Assembly (NCBI GenBank): GCA_963973455.1
Contig: CAXAZF010000003.1
Coordinates: 248,001-312,000 of the forward strand
Direction of reading: 5' to 3'
Length of the DNA stretch: 64,000 nucleotides
Source of the DNA: Marixanthomonas sp002364245
GTDB taxonomy: Bacteria; Bacteroidota; Bacteroidia; Flavobacteriales; Flavobacteriaceae
Shown: in pieces, positions 8,180 to 16,673 of the stretch
Layout of the letters: each line of letters opens with the position of its first letter
Numbering within the stretch: the stretch's first letter is position 1
The notes under the pieces: generated by a model
Seen by the model: the letters and a program-made list of their open reading frames with translations, nothing else
What the model was told of the DNA's origin: nothing
Database searches by the model: none
Position numbers and translations under genes: made by a program

Positions 8180-9472
8180 TTATTTGTTCATGATTTCTTC
8201 AATCTCATCTGCTTCAATCGGGATGTTGCGCATCAAGTTATGAGGCTCCCCATTTTCCTGAATTACCACATCGTCTTCCAATCGAATACCAAAACCTTCA
8301 TCTGGTAAATAAATACCTGGCTCTACAGTAAACACCTGGTTTGCTTGCATCGGCTCCCACAGAATTCCGTAATCGTGTGTATCCAGGCCAATGTGGTGGC
8401 TGGTACCGTGCATAAAGTATTTTTTATAGGCAGGCCAGTCTGGGTCTTCGTTTTTAACATCAGCTTTGTCAAGAATTCCCAATCCAAGTAATTCTGAAGT
8501 CATTAACTTTCCAACTTCTTCGTGGTATTCTTTCCAAAGTGTTCCAGGTACAAGCATTTTTGTTGCATCGTTCTTTACACGGTTTACAGCGTTGTAAACT
8601 TCTTTTTGTCTTTTAGTGAATTTTCCACTTACTGGAATTGTTCTAGACATATCACTACTATAATTAGCATATTCAGCACCTACATCTAATAAAATTAAAT
8701 CACCATCGTTACATTTCTGGTTGTTCTCAACATAGTGTAATACGCAAGCGTTTTTTCCACTGGCAACAATAGGGGTGTACGCAAAACCTCGTGAACGATT
8801 ACTTAGAAACTCGTGCATAAATTCGGCCTCGATTTCGTATTCCATCACGCCAGGTTTTACAAAATCTAAAATTCTTCTGAAACCTTTCTCGGTGATATTA
8901 CACGCTTGTTGCATAATATCCAATTCGATTGGGTCTTTTACAGAACGCAAGCGTTGTAAAATTGGGTTGCTTTTCGCCCAGCTATGCGCCGGAAATTGTG
9001 CTTTCGTTTTTTTAATGAAACGGTCTTCACGAGTTTCGGTTTCAACATTCGCGCGGTAATGTTCGTTTGTGTTGAAATATATGGTGTCGGCTTGCGTCAT
9101 TAATTCAAAGAAAATTTTATCAAATTCTTTTAGCCAATACACAGTTTTTACGCCAGTTGTTTCGGTTGCTTTTTCTTTGGTTAGTTTTTCACCTTCCCAA
9201 ACGGCAATATGGTCGTTGGTTTCAGTTAAAAATAAAATTTCACGGTGTTTTTCTTCTACAGCATCCGGAAATAATAATAACATACTTTTATCTTGATCTA
9301 CACCACTCAGGTAAAATAAATCGCGAGATTGTTGAAACGGCATCGTGCTGTCTGCACCAATGGGGTAAATGTCATTACTATTAAATACCGCAAGGCTTTT
9401 TGGCTTCATCTGGGCCATAAAATTTTTACGGTTTTTTACAAATAAGTTGCTGTCAATTGGATGATACTTCAT
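8180..9472 (-). CDS. pepP: Aminopeptidase P family protein (Xaa-Pro aminopeptidase)
   Basis: A 430-residue cytoplasmic metallopeptidase that removes N-terminal residues preceding proline. An N-terminal creatinase-like domain (about 1-170) with the DLFYLSGVDQ motif precedes a pita-bread catalytic domain. All five dinuclear-metal ligands are visible: Asp263 (LLDVGAEY), Asp274 (SSDMSRT), His355 (MHGTSHHIG), Glu384 (TVEPGIY) and Glu399 (IRLEDDV). His359 and His360 supply the expected substrate-site histidines. Length matches the E. coli enzyme (441). It has its own terminator and is divergent from the BNR-repeat gene across a 121-base gap. Confidence 0.93.
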   Translation of the reverse strand: MKYHPIDSNLFVKNRKNFMAQMKPKSLAVFNSNDIYPIGADSTMPFQQSRDLFYLSGVDQDKSMLLLFPDAVEEKHREILFLTETNDHIAVWEGEKLTKEKATETTGVKTVYWLKEFDKIFFELMTQADTIYFNTNEHYRANVETETREDRFIKKTKAQFPAHSWAKSNPILQRLRSVKDPIELDIMQQACNITEKGFRRILDFVKPGVMEYEIEAEFMHEFLSNRSRGFAYTPIVASGKNACVLHYVENNQKCNDGDLILLDVGAEYANYSSDMSRTIPVSGKFTKRQKEVYNAVNRVKNDATKMLVPGTLWKEYHEEVGKLMTSELLGLGILDKADVKNEDPDWPAYKKYFMHGTSHHIGLDTHDYGILWEPMQANQVFTVEPGIYLPDEGFGIRLEDDVVIQENGEPHNLMRNIPIEADEIEEIMNK

Positions 9473-9593
9473 TGTGTTTTTTTCTGAATTTTTTCAAAAT
9501 TAATAGAAATAAAAGCAAAGGCTGTTAATACTAAAATAAAATTTTGCCAAAGCGGGGACATTTCAGTAATTTCAACCCTTAAAACCATTTCAA

Positions 9594-12434
9594 ATGAAGC
9601 AATTCTTACTTTTTTTATTCTCTTTCTTTTTTATTTCGGCATTTTCTCAACAACCGGCAACTTCAAAAGCCGAATTAGAAAAAGCGTTGCAGCAAAAAGA
9701 ACAACTTTCGAAAAATTCACTGGTTAAAAACCTTCCTTTTAAAAATATTGGTCCAACAGTAATGAGCGGCCGTATTGTAGATTTTGCCGTAAACCCCAAT
9801 AATCCAATTGAATTTTACGCAGGCTACGCCAGCGGAGGTGTTTGGTATACCAATAATAATGGCACTTCTTTTACTCCAGTTATAGACAATACTGTAACCC
9901 AAAACGTAGGAAGTCTTGCTGTAGACTGGAAAACCGGAACTATTTGGGTGGGAACTGGCGAAGTGAACGCTTCCCGATCGTCGTATGCCGGAATTGGCTT
10001 ACTGAAATCTACCGATAAAGGCAAAACGTGGCAAAATATGGGGCTGAAAGACAGTCATCATATTAGCAAAATATTAATCAACCCTGTAAATCCTGATGAG
10101 GTAGTGGTAAGTGCTGTTGGGCATTTATATTCTACCAATGAAGAACGTGGGGTGTATAAAACCGTAGATGGTGGTAAAACCTGGAACAAAACCTTGTTTG
10201 TAAATAACGAAAGCGGGATTATCGAAATGGACCGCGATCCTAACAACTTCGACTTAATCTATGCTTCTTCTTGGGAAAAAGACCGAAAAGCGTGGAATTT
10301 TACCGGAAGCGGTGAAGGGAGTGCCATTTATAAAAGTACAGATGGGGGCGATACTTGGGAAAAAATGTCTGTTTCCGGAAGTGGGTTTCCAACGGGTGAA
10401 GGCGCTGGACGTATAGGTTTAGCAGTTGTCGATGAGAACACAGTGTATGCCATTATCGACAATCAAGATCATCGCAAAAAAGAAAAAATGGATACTGATA
10501 GCGATGCTTTAACCAAAGACGTATTCAAAAAAATGAGTGCTTCAGAATTCTTGGAGTTGGAAAATGACAAACTGAAAAAGTTCTTACGCGCTAATGGTTT
10601 TCAAGAAAAATATAAAGCCGAAAACGTAAAAAACATGGTGCGTAGTGGAAGCGTAAAGCCTGCTGATCTTGCTAAATATTTAGAAAATGCTAATACGCAA
10701 TTATTTGACACACCTGTTATTGGTGCTGAGGTGTATAAAAGCACCAACGGTGGAAAAAGCTGGAAAAAAACGCACGAAGGCTATATTAATGATTTGTACT
10801 ATTCGTACGGATATTACTTCGGAAAAATACATGTAGACCCTTCAAATTCAAATAAAATTTACATTTATGGTGTGCCTATTTTAAAATCGGCTGACGGTGG
10901 GAAAATCTTCGAATCCATCAGCGCAGAAAATGTGCACGCAGATCACCACGCGTTATGGATCAACCCTAAAAAACCAGGTCATTTAATTGATGGGAACGAC
11001 GGTGGTGTTAATATTAGCTACGATGATGGTAAAACGTGGATTAAAAACAACGCCCCAGCAGTTGGGCAGTTTTATACCGTGAATGTAGATAATGAGGAAC
11101 CTTATAATGTGTATGGTGGCTTACAAGATAATGGTGTTTGGGTAGGGCCGCACAATGCCAAAATAGACTACGGTTGGCAACAATCTGGACAAAACCCGTA
11201 TGAAAGTATTATGGGCGGCGATGGTATGCACGTTCAAATTGACAACCGAAATAGCAATATTGTATATACCGGTTTTCAATTTGGAAACTATTTTAGGCTT
11301 AATCGTGAAACTGAAGAACAAACATATATTCAGCCAAAACATGAATTAGGTGAAAGCCCCTATCGTTTTAATTGGCAGACGCCTATTTTGTTGAGCCCGC
11401 ACAATCAGGATATTCTTTATTTGGGTGGAAATAAACTAATGCGAAGTATGAATCAAGGTGACGATTGGGAAGCAATTTCAGGTGATCTTACCAAAGGAGG
11501 AAAGCCAGGAAATGTTGCTTACGGAACGTTGACAAGCATTAGTGAGTCACCTTTTACATTTGGGTTGTTATATGCTGGAAGCGATGATGGCATGTTACAT
11601 ATTTCAAAAAACGCAGGTGGTAATTGGACAGATGTTTCAAAATCATTTCCAAAAGATTTGTGGGTGAGTAGAGTAATTGCTTCCAAACATAAAAAAGAAC
11701 GGGTGTATGTTACGTTGAACGGCTATCGCTGGGACGATTTCAAAACCTACGCATATGTAAGTGAAAACTACGGGCAAACGTGGAAAGATATTAGTAGTAA
11801 TTTACCAGCTTCACCTGTAAATGTAATTAAGGAAGATCCTGAAAATGAAAATGTACTATATTTAGGTACAGATAATGGAGCTTATGTTTCTTTTAATAAA
11901 GGAGATTCTTGGGAAGCTTTTTCAGAAGGTTTACCAAGTGTGGCGGTTCACGATTTGGTGATTCAAGAACGTGAAAAGGATTTAATTTTAGGAACACACG
12001 GTCGCTCTTTCTATTTAGCTGATGTTACTTTGCTTCAGCAAATGAATGCTGAAAAAATGAGCGATTTAATCCTCGCGGAAATTGAACCTATTCGAGCATC
12101 TCGTCGTTGGGGAAGTAAATATGGAGAGTGGTATGATGTAATAGAACCTTCAGTAACGCTTCAGTATTATAGCCCTTCTGAAGGAAAAGCAATCATTACT
12201 GTTGAAACTGAAGATGGAAGCGAGGTGCAGAAACTTACAACTGACGCTGTAAAAGGAGTTAATATGTTTGAGTATGATGTAACGGTTTCAGAAAAAGGAA
12301 GGAAAGCCATAGAAAAAGCCGACATCGAAATGAAGAAGGCTAAGAATGACAAGTATTATTTGCCGAAAGGGATGTATAAAGTTATAGTAAAGAATAACGG
12401 CAACACATCAACTCAAAACCTTGAAGTAAAATAG
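9594..12434 (+). CDS. Exported BNR/VPS10-like repeat protein (annotated elsewhere as glycosyl hydrolase)
   Basis: A 946-residue protein with a signal peptide (about 1-18, ending SAFSQ). The mature part has many sialidase/sortilin-type BNR repeats with Asp-box-like motifs, such as STDKGKTWQNM, TVDGGKTWNKT, STDGGDTWEKM, STNGGKSWKKT, SYDDGKTWIKN and VSENYGQTWKDI. These form one or two large beta-propellers (about 45-790). A helical charged insertion lies at about 295-375. The C-terminal 130 residues form a separate beta-rich domain. There is no T9SS sorting domain, so a periplasmic or outer-membrane location is likely. The family is often labelled glycosyl hydrolase or sortilin-like, but no catalytic sialidase residues could be confirmed. 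It is a single gene upstream of sdhCAB. Confidence 0.8.
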   Translation: MKQFLLFLFSFFFISAFSQQPATSKAELEKALQQKEQLSKNSLVKNLPFKNIGPTVMSGRIVDFAVNPNNPIEFYAGYASGGVWYTNNNGTSFTPVIDNTVTQNVGSLAVDWKTGTIWVGTGEVNASRSSYAGIGLLKSTDKGKTWQNMGLKDSHHISKILINPVNPDEVVVSAVGHLYSTNEERGVYKTVDGGKTWNKTLFVNNESGIIEMDRDPNNFDLIYASSWEKDRKAWNFTGSGEGSAIYKSTDGGDTWEKMSVSGSGFPTGEGAGRIGLAVVDENTVYAIIDNQDHRKKEKMDTDSDALTKDVFKKMSASEFLELENDKLKKFLRANGFQEKYKAENVKNMVRSGSVKPADLAKYLENANTQLFDTPVIGAEVYKSTNGGKSWKKTHEGYINDLYYSYGYYFGKIHVDPSNSNKIYIYGVPILKSADGGKIFESISAENVHADHHALWINPKKPGHLIDGNDGGVNISYDDGKTWIKNNAPAVGQFYTVNVDNEEPYNVYGGLQDNGVWVGPHNAKIDYGWQQSGQNPYESIMGGDGMHVQIDNRNSNIVYTGFQFGNYFRLNRETEEQTYIQPKHELGESPYRFNWQTPILLSPHNQDILYLGGNKLMRSMNQGDDWEAISGDLTKGGKPGNVAYGTLTSISESPFTFGLLYAGSDDGMLHISKNAGGNWTDVSKSFPKDLWVSRVIASKHKKERVYVTLNGYRWDDFKTYAYVSENYGQTWKDISSNLPASPVNVIKEDPENENVLYLGTDNGAYVSFNKGDSWEAFSEGLPSVAVHDLVIQEREKDLILGTHGRSFYLADVTLLQQMNAEKMSDLILAEIEPIRASRRWGSKYGEWYDVIEPSVTLQYYSPSEGKAIITVETEDGSEVQKLTTDAVKGVNMFEYDVTVSEKGRKAIEKADIEMKKAKNDKYYLPKGMYKVIVKNNGNTSTQNLEVK

Positions 12435-12482
12435 CTATTGTATTTAAAATAGTTCTAAATAAAGAGGAAAACAATTGATACT

Positions 12483-12514
12483 TTTTGCTGAAAGCTTTTT
12501 CGGTGGTATTTTTG
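12483..12514 (+). promoter_or_regulatory. Predicted promoter for sdhCAB
   Basis: TTTTG (12483-12487), 19 bases, then TATTTTTG (12507-12514): a full match to the Bacteroidota -33/-7 consensus. It gives a leader of about 25 bases before sdhC. Confidence 0.75.
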
Positions 12515-12544
12515 TCTACCTTAATTTTTGAAAATTAACCAATA

Positions 12545-13210
12545 ATGGGAATATTATCCGCTTCGATCGCCAAAAAAGTGGCGATGGCCCTTTCAGGTCT
12601 ATTTCTTGTATTTTTTCTTGCACAACACTTTACAATCAACTTTTCTTCAGTTTTTTCGGAAGAAACGTTTAACAGCTGGTCTCATTTTATGGGAACAAAC
12701 CCGTTAGTGCAATTTATTTTACAACCTGTTTTAATTTTTGGGGTTGTATTTCACTTTGTAATGGGGATTATTTTAGAGCTTAAAAACAATAAAGCTCGAA
12801 AGATAAGCTACAAGTCCTATAAAGGAAACACCAACTCTTCGTGGGCATCTCGGAATATGATTATTTCAGGAGCTGTGATCTTAGCATTCTTAGGATTACA
12901 CTTTTACGACTTTTGGGTTCCGGAAATGGTACACAAATATGTTGAATCAAATCCAGAAGATGCAACAAGATATTATGGCGAATTGGTTCATAAGTTTGAA
13001 AGCCCAATACGTACTGGAATTTATGTAATATCATTTGTGTTATTAATGTTTCACTTATGGCACGGGTTTGCTTCTTCCTTTCAAACCATGGGTTGGAACA
13101 ACAAATTTTCAAAAGCGGTTAAAGGATTTACAAAACTGTATGCAATAGTAATTCCGTTAGGCTTTATCATTATTGCCTTATATCATCATTTTAATCAAAT
13201 TTCCCACTAA
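12545..13210 (+). CDS. sdhC: Succinate dehydrogenase cytochrome b subunit
   Basis: A 221-residue integral membrane anchor of complex II. About five transmembrane helices are visible (approx. 13-32, 53-78, 103-122, 155-176, 194-215). Several helices carry His residues suitable as haem b ligands: FLAQHFTINF (about 27), FHFVMGIILE, FLGLHFYDFW and LLMFHLWHGF. The size and single anchor subunit fit the class B succinate:quinone oxidoreductases of Bacteroidota, which bind two haems and use menaquinone. It is first in sdhCAB, 12 bases before sdhA, under a strong predicted promoter. Confidence 0.93.
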   Translation: MGILSASIAKKVAMALSGLFLVFFLAQHFTINFSSVFSEETFNSWSHFMGTNPLVQFILQPVLIFGVVFHFVMGIILELKNNKARKISYKSYKGNTNSSWASRNMIISGAVILAFLGLHFYDFWVPEMVHKYVESNPEDATRYYGELVHKFESPIRTGIYVISFVLLMFHLWHGFASSFQTMGWNNKFSKAVKGFTKLYAIVIPLGFIIIALYHHFNQISH

Positions 13211-13222
13211 ACAGCAAAAGCT

Positions 13223-15226
13223 ATGTCGATATTAGATTCTAAAATACCAAAAGGACCCTTAGACGAGAAGTGGAAAAACCATAAAAACAATATTAACCTT
13301 GTTAATCCTGCGAACAAACGAAATATCGATGTTATCGTTGTAGGAACAGGTTTAGCCGGAGGAAGTGCCGCTGCCACCTTAGCCGAACTAGGGTATAACG
13401 TAAAAACATTTTGCTATCAAGATTCTCCTCGTAGAGCACACTCTATTGCGGCTCAAGGAGGAATTAACGCTGCAAAAAACTATCAAGGAGATGGTGATTC
13501 TAACTACCGTCTTTTCTACGATACAGTAAAAGGTGGCGATTATCGTTCTCGCGAAGGGAATGTATACCGCCTTGCCGAAGTATCTGCCAATATCATTGAC
13601 CAATGTGTGGCACAAGGAGTTCCTTTTGCTCGTGAATATGGTGGATTGCTAGACAACCGCTCATTTGGCGGAGTGTTGGTATCGCGTACTTTTTACGCAA
13701 AAGGACAAACAGGACAACAACTACTATTAGGAGCGTATGCTGCTATGAACCGCCAAATAAACCGTGGTAAAATACAGCCGTTTAACCGTCACGAAATGTT
13801 GGATTTAGTGATTGTTGACGGAAAAGCACGTGGAATTATTGCCCGCGATTTGGTTACTGGTAAATTAGAAAGACATTCGGCACACGCGGTTGTTATTGCT
13901 TCGGGAGGGTACGGAAACGTATTTTTCCTTTCCACTAATGCAATGGGAAGTAATGTAACTGCCTCTTGGAAAATACATAAAAAGGGTGCCTACTTTGCAA
14001 ACCCTTGTTACACACAAATTCACCCAACCTGTATTCCAGTTTCGGGAGATCATCAATCCAAATTAACATTGATGTCTGAATCCCTTCGGAATGACGGCCG
14101 TATTTGGGTTCCGAAGAAAAAAGAAGATGCCGAAGCAATTCGTCAAGGTAAAAAGAAACCAACAGAGCTTTCTGAAGAAGAACGCGATTATTACCTAGAG
14201 CGTCGTTACCCGTCGTTTGGTAACCTAGTACCTCGTGATGTGGCCTCTCGTGCTGCAAAAGAACGTTGCGATGCCGGTTTTGGTGTTAATAAAACAGGAG
14301 AAGCCGTATTCTTAGATTTTGCTTCTGCGATTGAGCGTTACGGAAAAGAGCAAGCGGTGATGCACGGGAATCACAATCCAAGCAAAGAAGAAGTTATAAA
14401 ATTAGGAACAGAAGTCGTTGCTAATAAGTATGGTAACTTGTTTGAAATGTATGAAAAAATTGTGGATGCAAATCCATACAAAACCCCAATGATGATTTAT
14501 CCTGCCGTGCACTACACGATGGGTGGCGTTTGGGTAGATTACAACTTACAGTCAACAATAAAAGGATGTTACGTTACCGGAGAAGCTAACTTTAGCGATC
14601 ACGGAGCTAACAGACTAGGTGCTTCTGCCTTAATGCAGGGATTGGCCGATGGATATTTCGTGTTGCCGTATACAATCGGTGATTATTTAGCCGATGATAT
14701 TAGAACCGGTGAAATTTCAACTGATCTTCCAGCTTTTGAACAAGCAGAAAAAGATGTTCGTGAGCGCTTGGAAAAGCTAATTAACAACAAAGGAACCAAG
14801 TCTGTTGATGATATCCATAAGCGTTTGGGTAAAATCATGTGGAACAAGGTTGGAATGTCTAGAAATGCGAAAGGATTAAAAGAAGCTATTTCAGAAATTA
14901 AAGCCTTACGAGAAGAATTCTGGAAAGAAGTAAAAGTACCAGGTTCAATGGACGAAATGAACCCAGAACTTGAAAAAGCAGGTCGTGTAGCAGATTTCTT
15001 AGAATTAGGAGAATTGTTTGCAAAAGATGCTTTACACCGTGAAGAATCGTGTGGTGGTCACTTTAGAGAAGAGTACCAAACCGATGAAGGAGAAGCGATG
15101 CGTGACGATGAAAACTTTATGTATGTAGCCGCTTGGGAATATAAAGGAGAACCAAGCGAAGCAGTATTGCACAAAGAAAACTTGGACTACGAGAACATTG
15201 AAGTGAAAACTAGAAGTTATAAATAA
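13223..15226 (+). CDS. sdhA: Succinate dehydrogenase/fumarate reductase flavoprotein subunit
   Basis: A 667-residue catalytic subunit that oxidises succinate to fumarate using covalent FAD. The Rossmann motif VVGTGLAGGSAA (about 39-50) binds FAD. RRAHSIAAQGGINAA contains the His expected to be covalently attached to FAD. Substrate residues are expected in IHPTCIPVSGDH, and the C-terminal FAD-contact block is SDHGANRLGASALMQG. The long form (over 640 residues) is typical of Bacteroidota and epsilonproteobacterial class B enzymes. It sits between sdhC (12-base gap) and sdhB (17-base gap). Confidence 0.97.
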   Translation: MSILDSKIPKGPLDEKWKNHKNNINLVNPANKRNIDVIVVGTGLAGGSAAATLAELGYNVKTFCYQDSPRRAHSIAAQGGINAAKNYQGDGDSNYRLFYDTVKGGDYRSREGNVYRLAEVSANIIDQCVAQGVPFAREYGGLLDNRSFGGVLVSRTFYAKGQTGQQLLLGAYAAMNRQINRGKIQPFNRHEMLDLVIVDGKARGIIARDLVTGKLERHSAHAVVIASGGYGNVFFLSTNAMGSNVTASWKIHKKGAYFANPCYTQIHPTCIPVSGDHQSKLTLMSESLRNDGRIWVPKKKEDAEAIRQGKKKPTELSEEERDYYLERRYPSFGNLVPRDVASRAAKERCDAGFGVNKTGEAVFLDFASAIERYGKEQAVMHGNHNPSKEEVIKLGTEVVANKYGNLFEMYEKIVDANPYKTPMMIYPAVHYTMGGVWVDYNLQSTIKGCYVTGEANFSDHGANRLGASALMQGLADGYFVLPYTIGDYLADDIRTGEISTDLPAFEQAEKDVRERLEKLINNKGTKSVDDIHKRLGKIMWNKVGMSRNAKGLKEAISEIKALREEFWKEVKVPGSMDEMNPELEKAGRVADFLELGELFAKDALHREESCGGHFREEYQTDEGEAMRDDENFMYVAAWEYKGEPSEAVLHKENLDYENIEVKTRSYK

Positions 15227-15243
15227 TATTTAAAGCTTAACTT

Positions 15244-15990
15244 ATGAAGCTTACTCTAAAAATATGGCGTCAAAAAGGCGCTAACACAAAAGGAAGTTTA
15301 CAAACCTACCCGATTGATGGTGTGGATGGCGATATGTCCTTTTTAGAAATGCTAGACGTTTTAAACGAACAGCTAATAGAAAAGGGAGACGAACCGGTTG
15401 TATTTGACCATGACTGCCGTGAAGGTATTTGCGGGTCTTGTTCGCTTCAAATTAATGGAAAACCCCACGGACCTCAGCGTCACACTACTACGTGCCAATT
15501 ACACATGCGTAGCTTTAATGATGGTGATACGGTGGTAATCGAGCCGTTTAGAGCAACTGCTTTTCCTGTGATTAAGGATTTGGTGGTAGATCGTAGTGGT
15601 TTTGATCGTATTCAACAAGCTGGCGGGTATGTTTCGGTAAATACTTCTGGAAATACAATTGATGCAAATGCTATTCTGGTAGAAAAAGATAATGCAGACG
15701 AAGCTTTTAATTCGGCAACGTGTATTGGTTGTGGAGCTTGTGTGGCAGCTTGTGTTAATGCAAGTGCGATGTTGTTTACTTCAGCTAAAGTAAGTCAATT
15801 TGCTTTACTACCACAAGGGGAAGTTGAGGCAACTCGTCGAGTGCTAAACATGGTAGAGCAAATGGATAAAGAAGGTTTTGGAGCGTGTAGTAACACCGGA
15901 GCTTGCTTTATTGAATGTCCTAAGGATATTTCATTAGAAAATATTGCACGTATAAATCGTGAATATTTAAAGGCAAGTGCGGAAGGATAA
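15244..15990 (+). CDS. sdhB: Succinate dehydrogenase iron-sulfur subunit
   Basis: A 248-residue electron-transfer subunit linking the flavin to the membrane quinone site. Its N-terminal ferredoxin domain has the [2Fe-2S] ligands CREGICGSC followed by a Cys in TTTCQLHMR. The C-terminal domain has CIGCGACVAAC and CSNTGACFIECPKDI for the [4Fe-4S] and [3Fe-4S] clusters. Length is normal. It is last in sdhCAB and followed by a clear terminator. Confidence 0.97.
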   Translation: MKLTLKIWRQKGANTKGSLQTYPIDGVDGDMSFLEMLDVLNEQLIEKGDEPVVFDHDCREGICGSCSLQINGKPHGPQRHTTTCQLHMRSFNDGDTVVIEPFRATAFPVIKDLVVDRSGFDRIQQAGGYVSVNTSGNTIDANAILVEKDNADEAFNSATCIGCGACVAACVNASAMLFTSAKVSQFALLPQGEVEATRRVLNMVEQMDKEGFGACSNTGACFIECPKDISLENIARINREYLKASAEG

Positions 15991-16013
15991 ACATTAAAAA
16001 ATATATTGTTTAC

Positions 16014-16048
16014 AAAAACCCAAATCAAATAAAGATTTGGGTTTTTTT
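16014..16048 (+). terminator. Terminator of sdhCAB
   Basis: AACCCAAATC and GATTTGGGTT form a stem with a 7-base A-rich loop, followed by seven T residues. It lies 24 bases after the sdhB stop. Confidence 0.9.
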
Positions 16049-16183
16049 ATTCTTCCTAGTGTCTTAAATGAAATAAATATAAGCTGTTTGTGTTTCTGAA
16101 GTAATATTGTTAAGCACGAAAAGACTATAGGCTAAACAAATATAAATTCTTAGTGTTGTAAATTATTCATACATTGAAAGTGT

Positions 16184-16654
16184 ATGTCCTATGAAGAAAA
16201 GAAAATAAAAGTACCACGGTTTAGCGAAGAATCCGGGTTTTATACCACAAAAAAACGCTCTAAAATTATGAGCAAGATACGTAGCAAAAACACTAAACCC
16301 GAGATGCTATTCCGAAAAGCATTGTGGGCAAAGGGTGTTCGGTATCGTGTGGACTCAAAATACTTGCCAGGCAAACCCGATGTATCCATTAAAAAATACA
16401 AGTTGGCAATATTTATTGATGGTGAGTTTTGGCATGGTTATAATTGGGAGGAGAAAAAGGAAACCATAAAAAGCAATCGCGGATTTTGGATACCTAAAAT
16501 AGAACGGAACATGCAACGTGACCGCGAGGTAAATAAAGAACTTAACGAAATGGGCTATACTGTTTTCAGGTTTTGGGAGAAAGAAGTGAAAAACGATTTA
16601 AAAAAGTGCATAAACGATGTATTGGTTTATATACAGACAGGTTACAATATATGA
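16184..16654 (+). CDS. Very short patch repair (Vsr)-like endonuclease, solitary
   Basis: A 156-residue nuclease of the Vsr/PD-(D/E)XK superfamily. The family signature is clear: KRSKIMSKIRSKNTKPEMLF (24-43), then LPGKPDVSI with the catalytic Asp, and FIDGEFWHGY with the catalytic His region. FWIPKIERNMQRD and FRFWEKEV close the fold. Classical Vsr nicks at T:G mismatches made by deamination of 5-methylcytosine. In the E. coli enzyme, as I recall it, a structural zinc is held by Cys66 (GCFWHGH), His71, Cys73 and Cys117 (WEC). Here those positions read Glu, Tyr, no Cys and Lys, so the zinc site seems lost. No DNA methyltransferase gene is in the window. Mismatch specificity is therefore uncertain. 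Confidence 0.85.
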   Translation: MSYEEKKIKVPRFSEESGFYTTKKRSKIMSKIRSKNTKPEMLFRKALWAKGVRYRVDSKYLPGKPDVSIKKYKLAIFIDGEFWHGYNWEEKKETIKSNRGFWIPKIERNMQRDREVNKELNEMGYTVFRFWEKEVKNDLKKCINDVLVYIQTGYNI

Positions 16655-16673
16655 CCTTTGGCTTCTAGATGTT

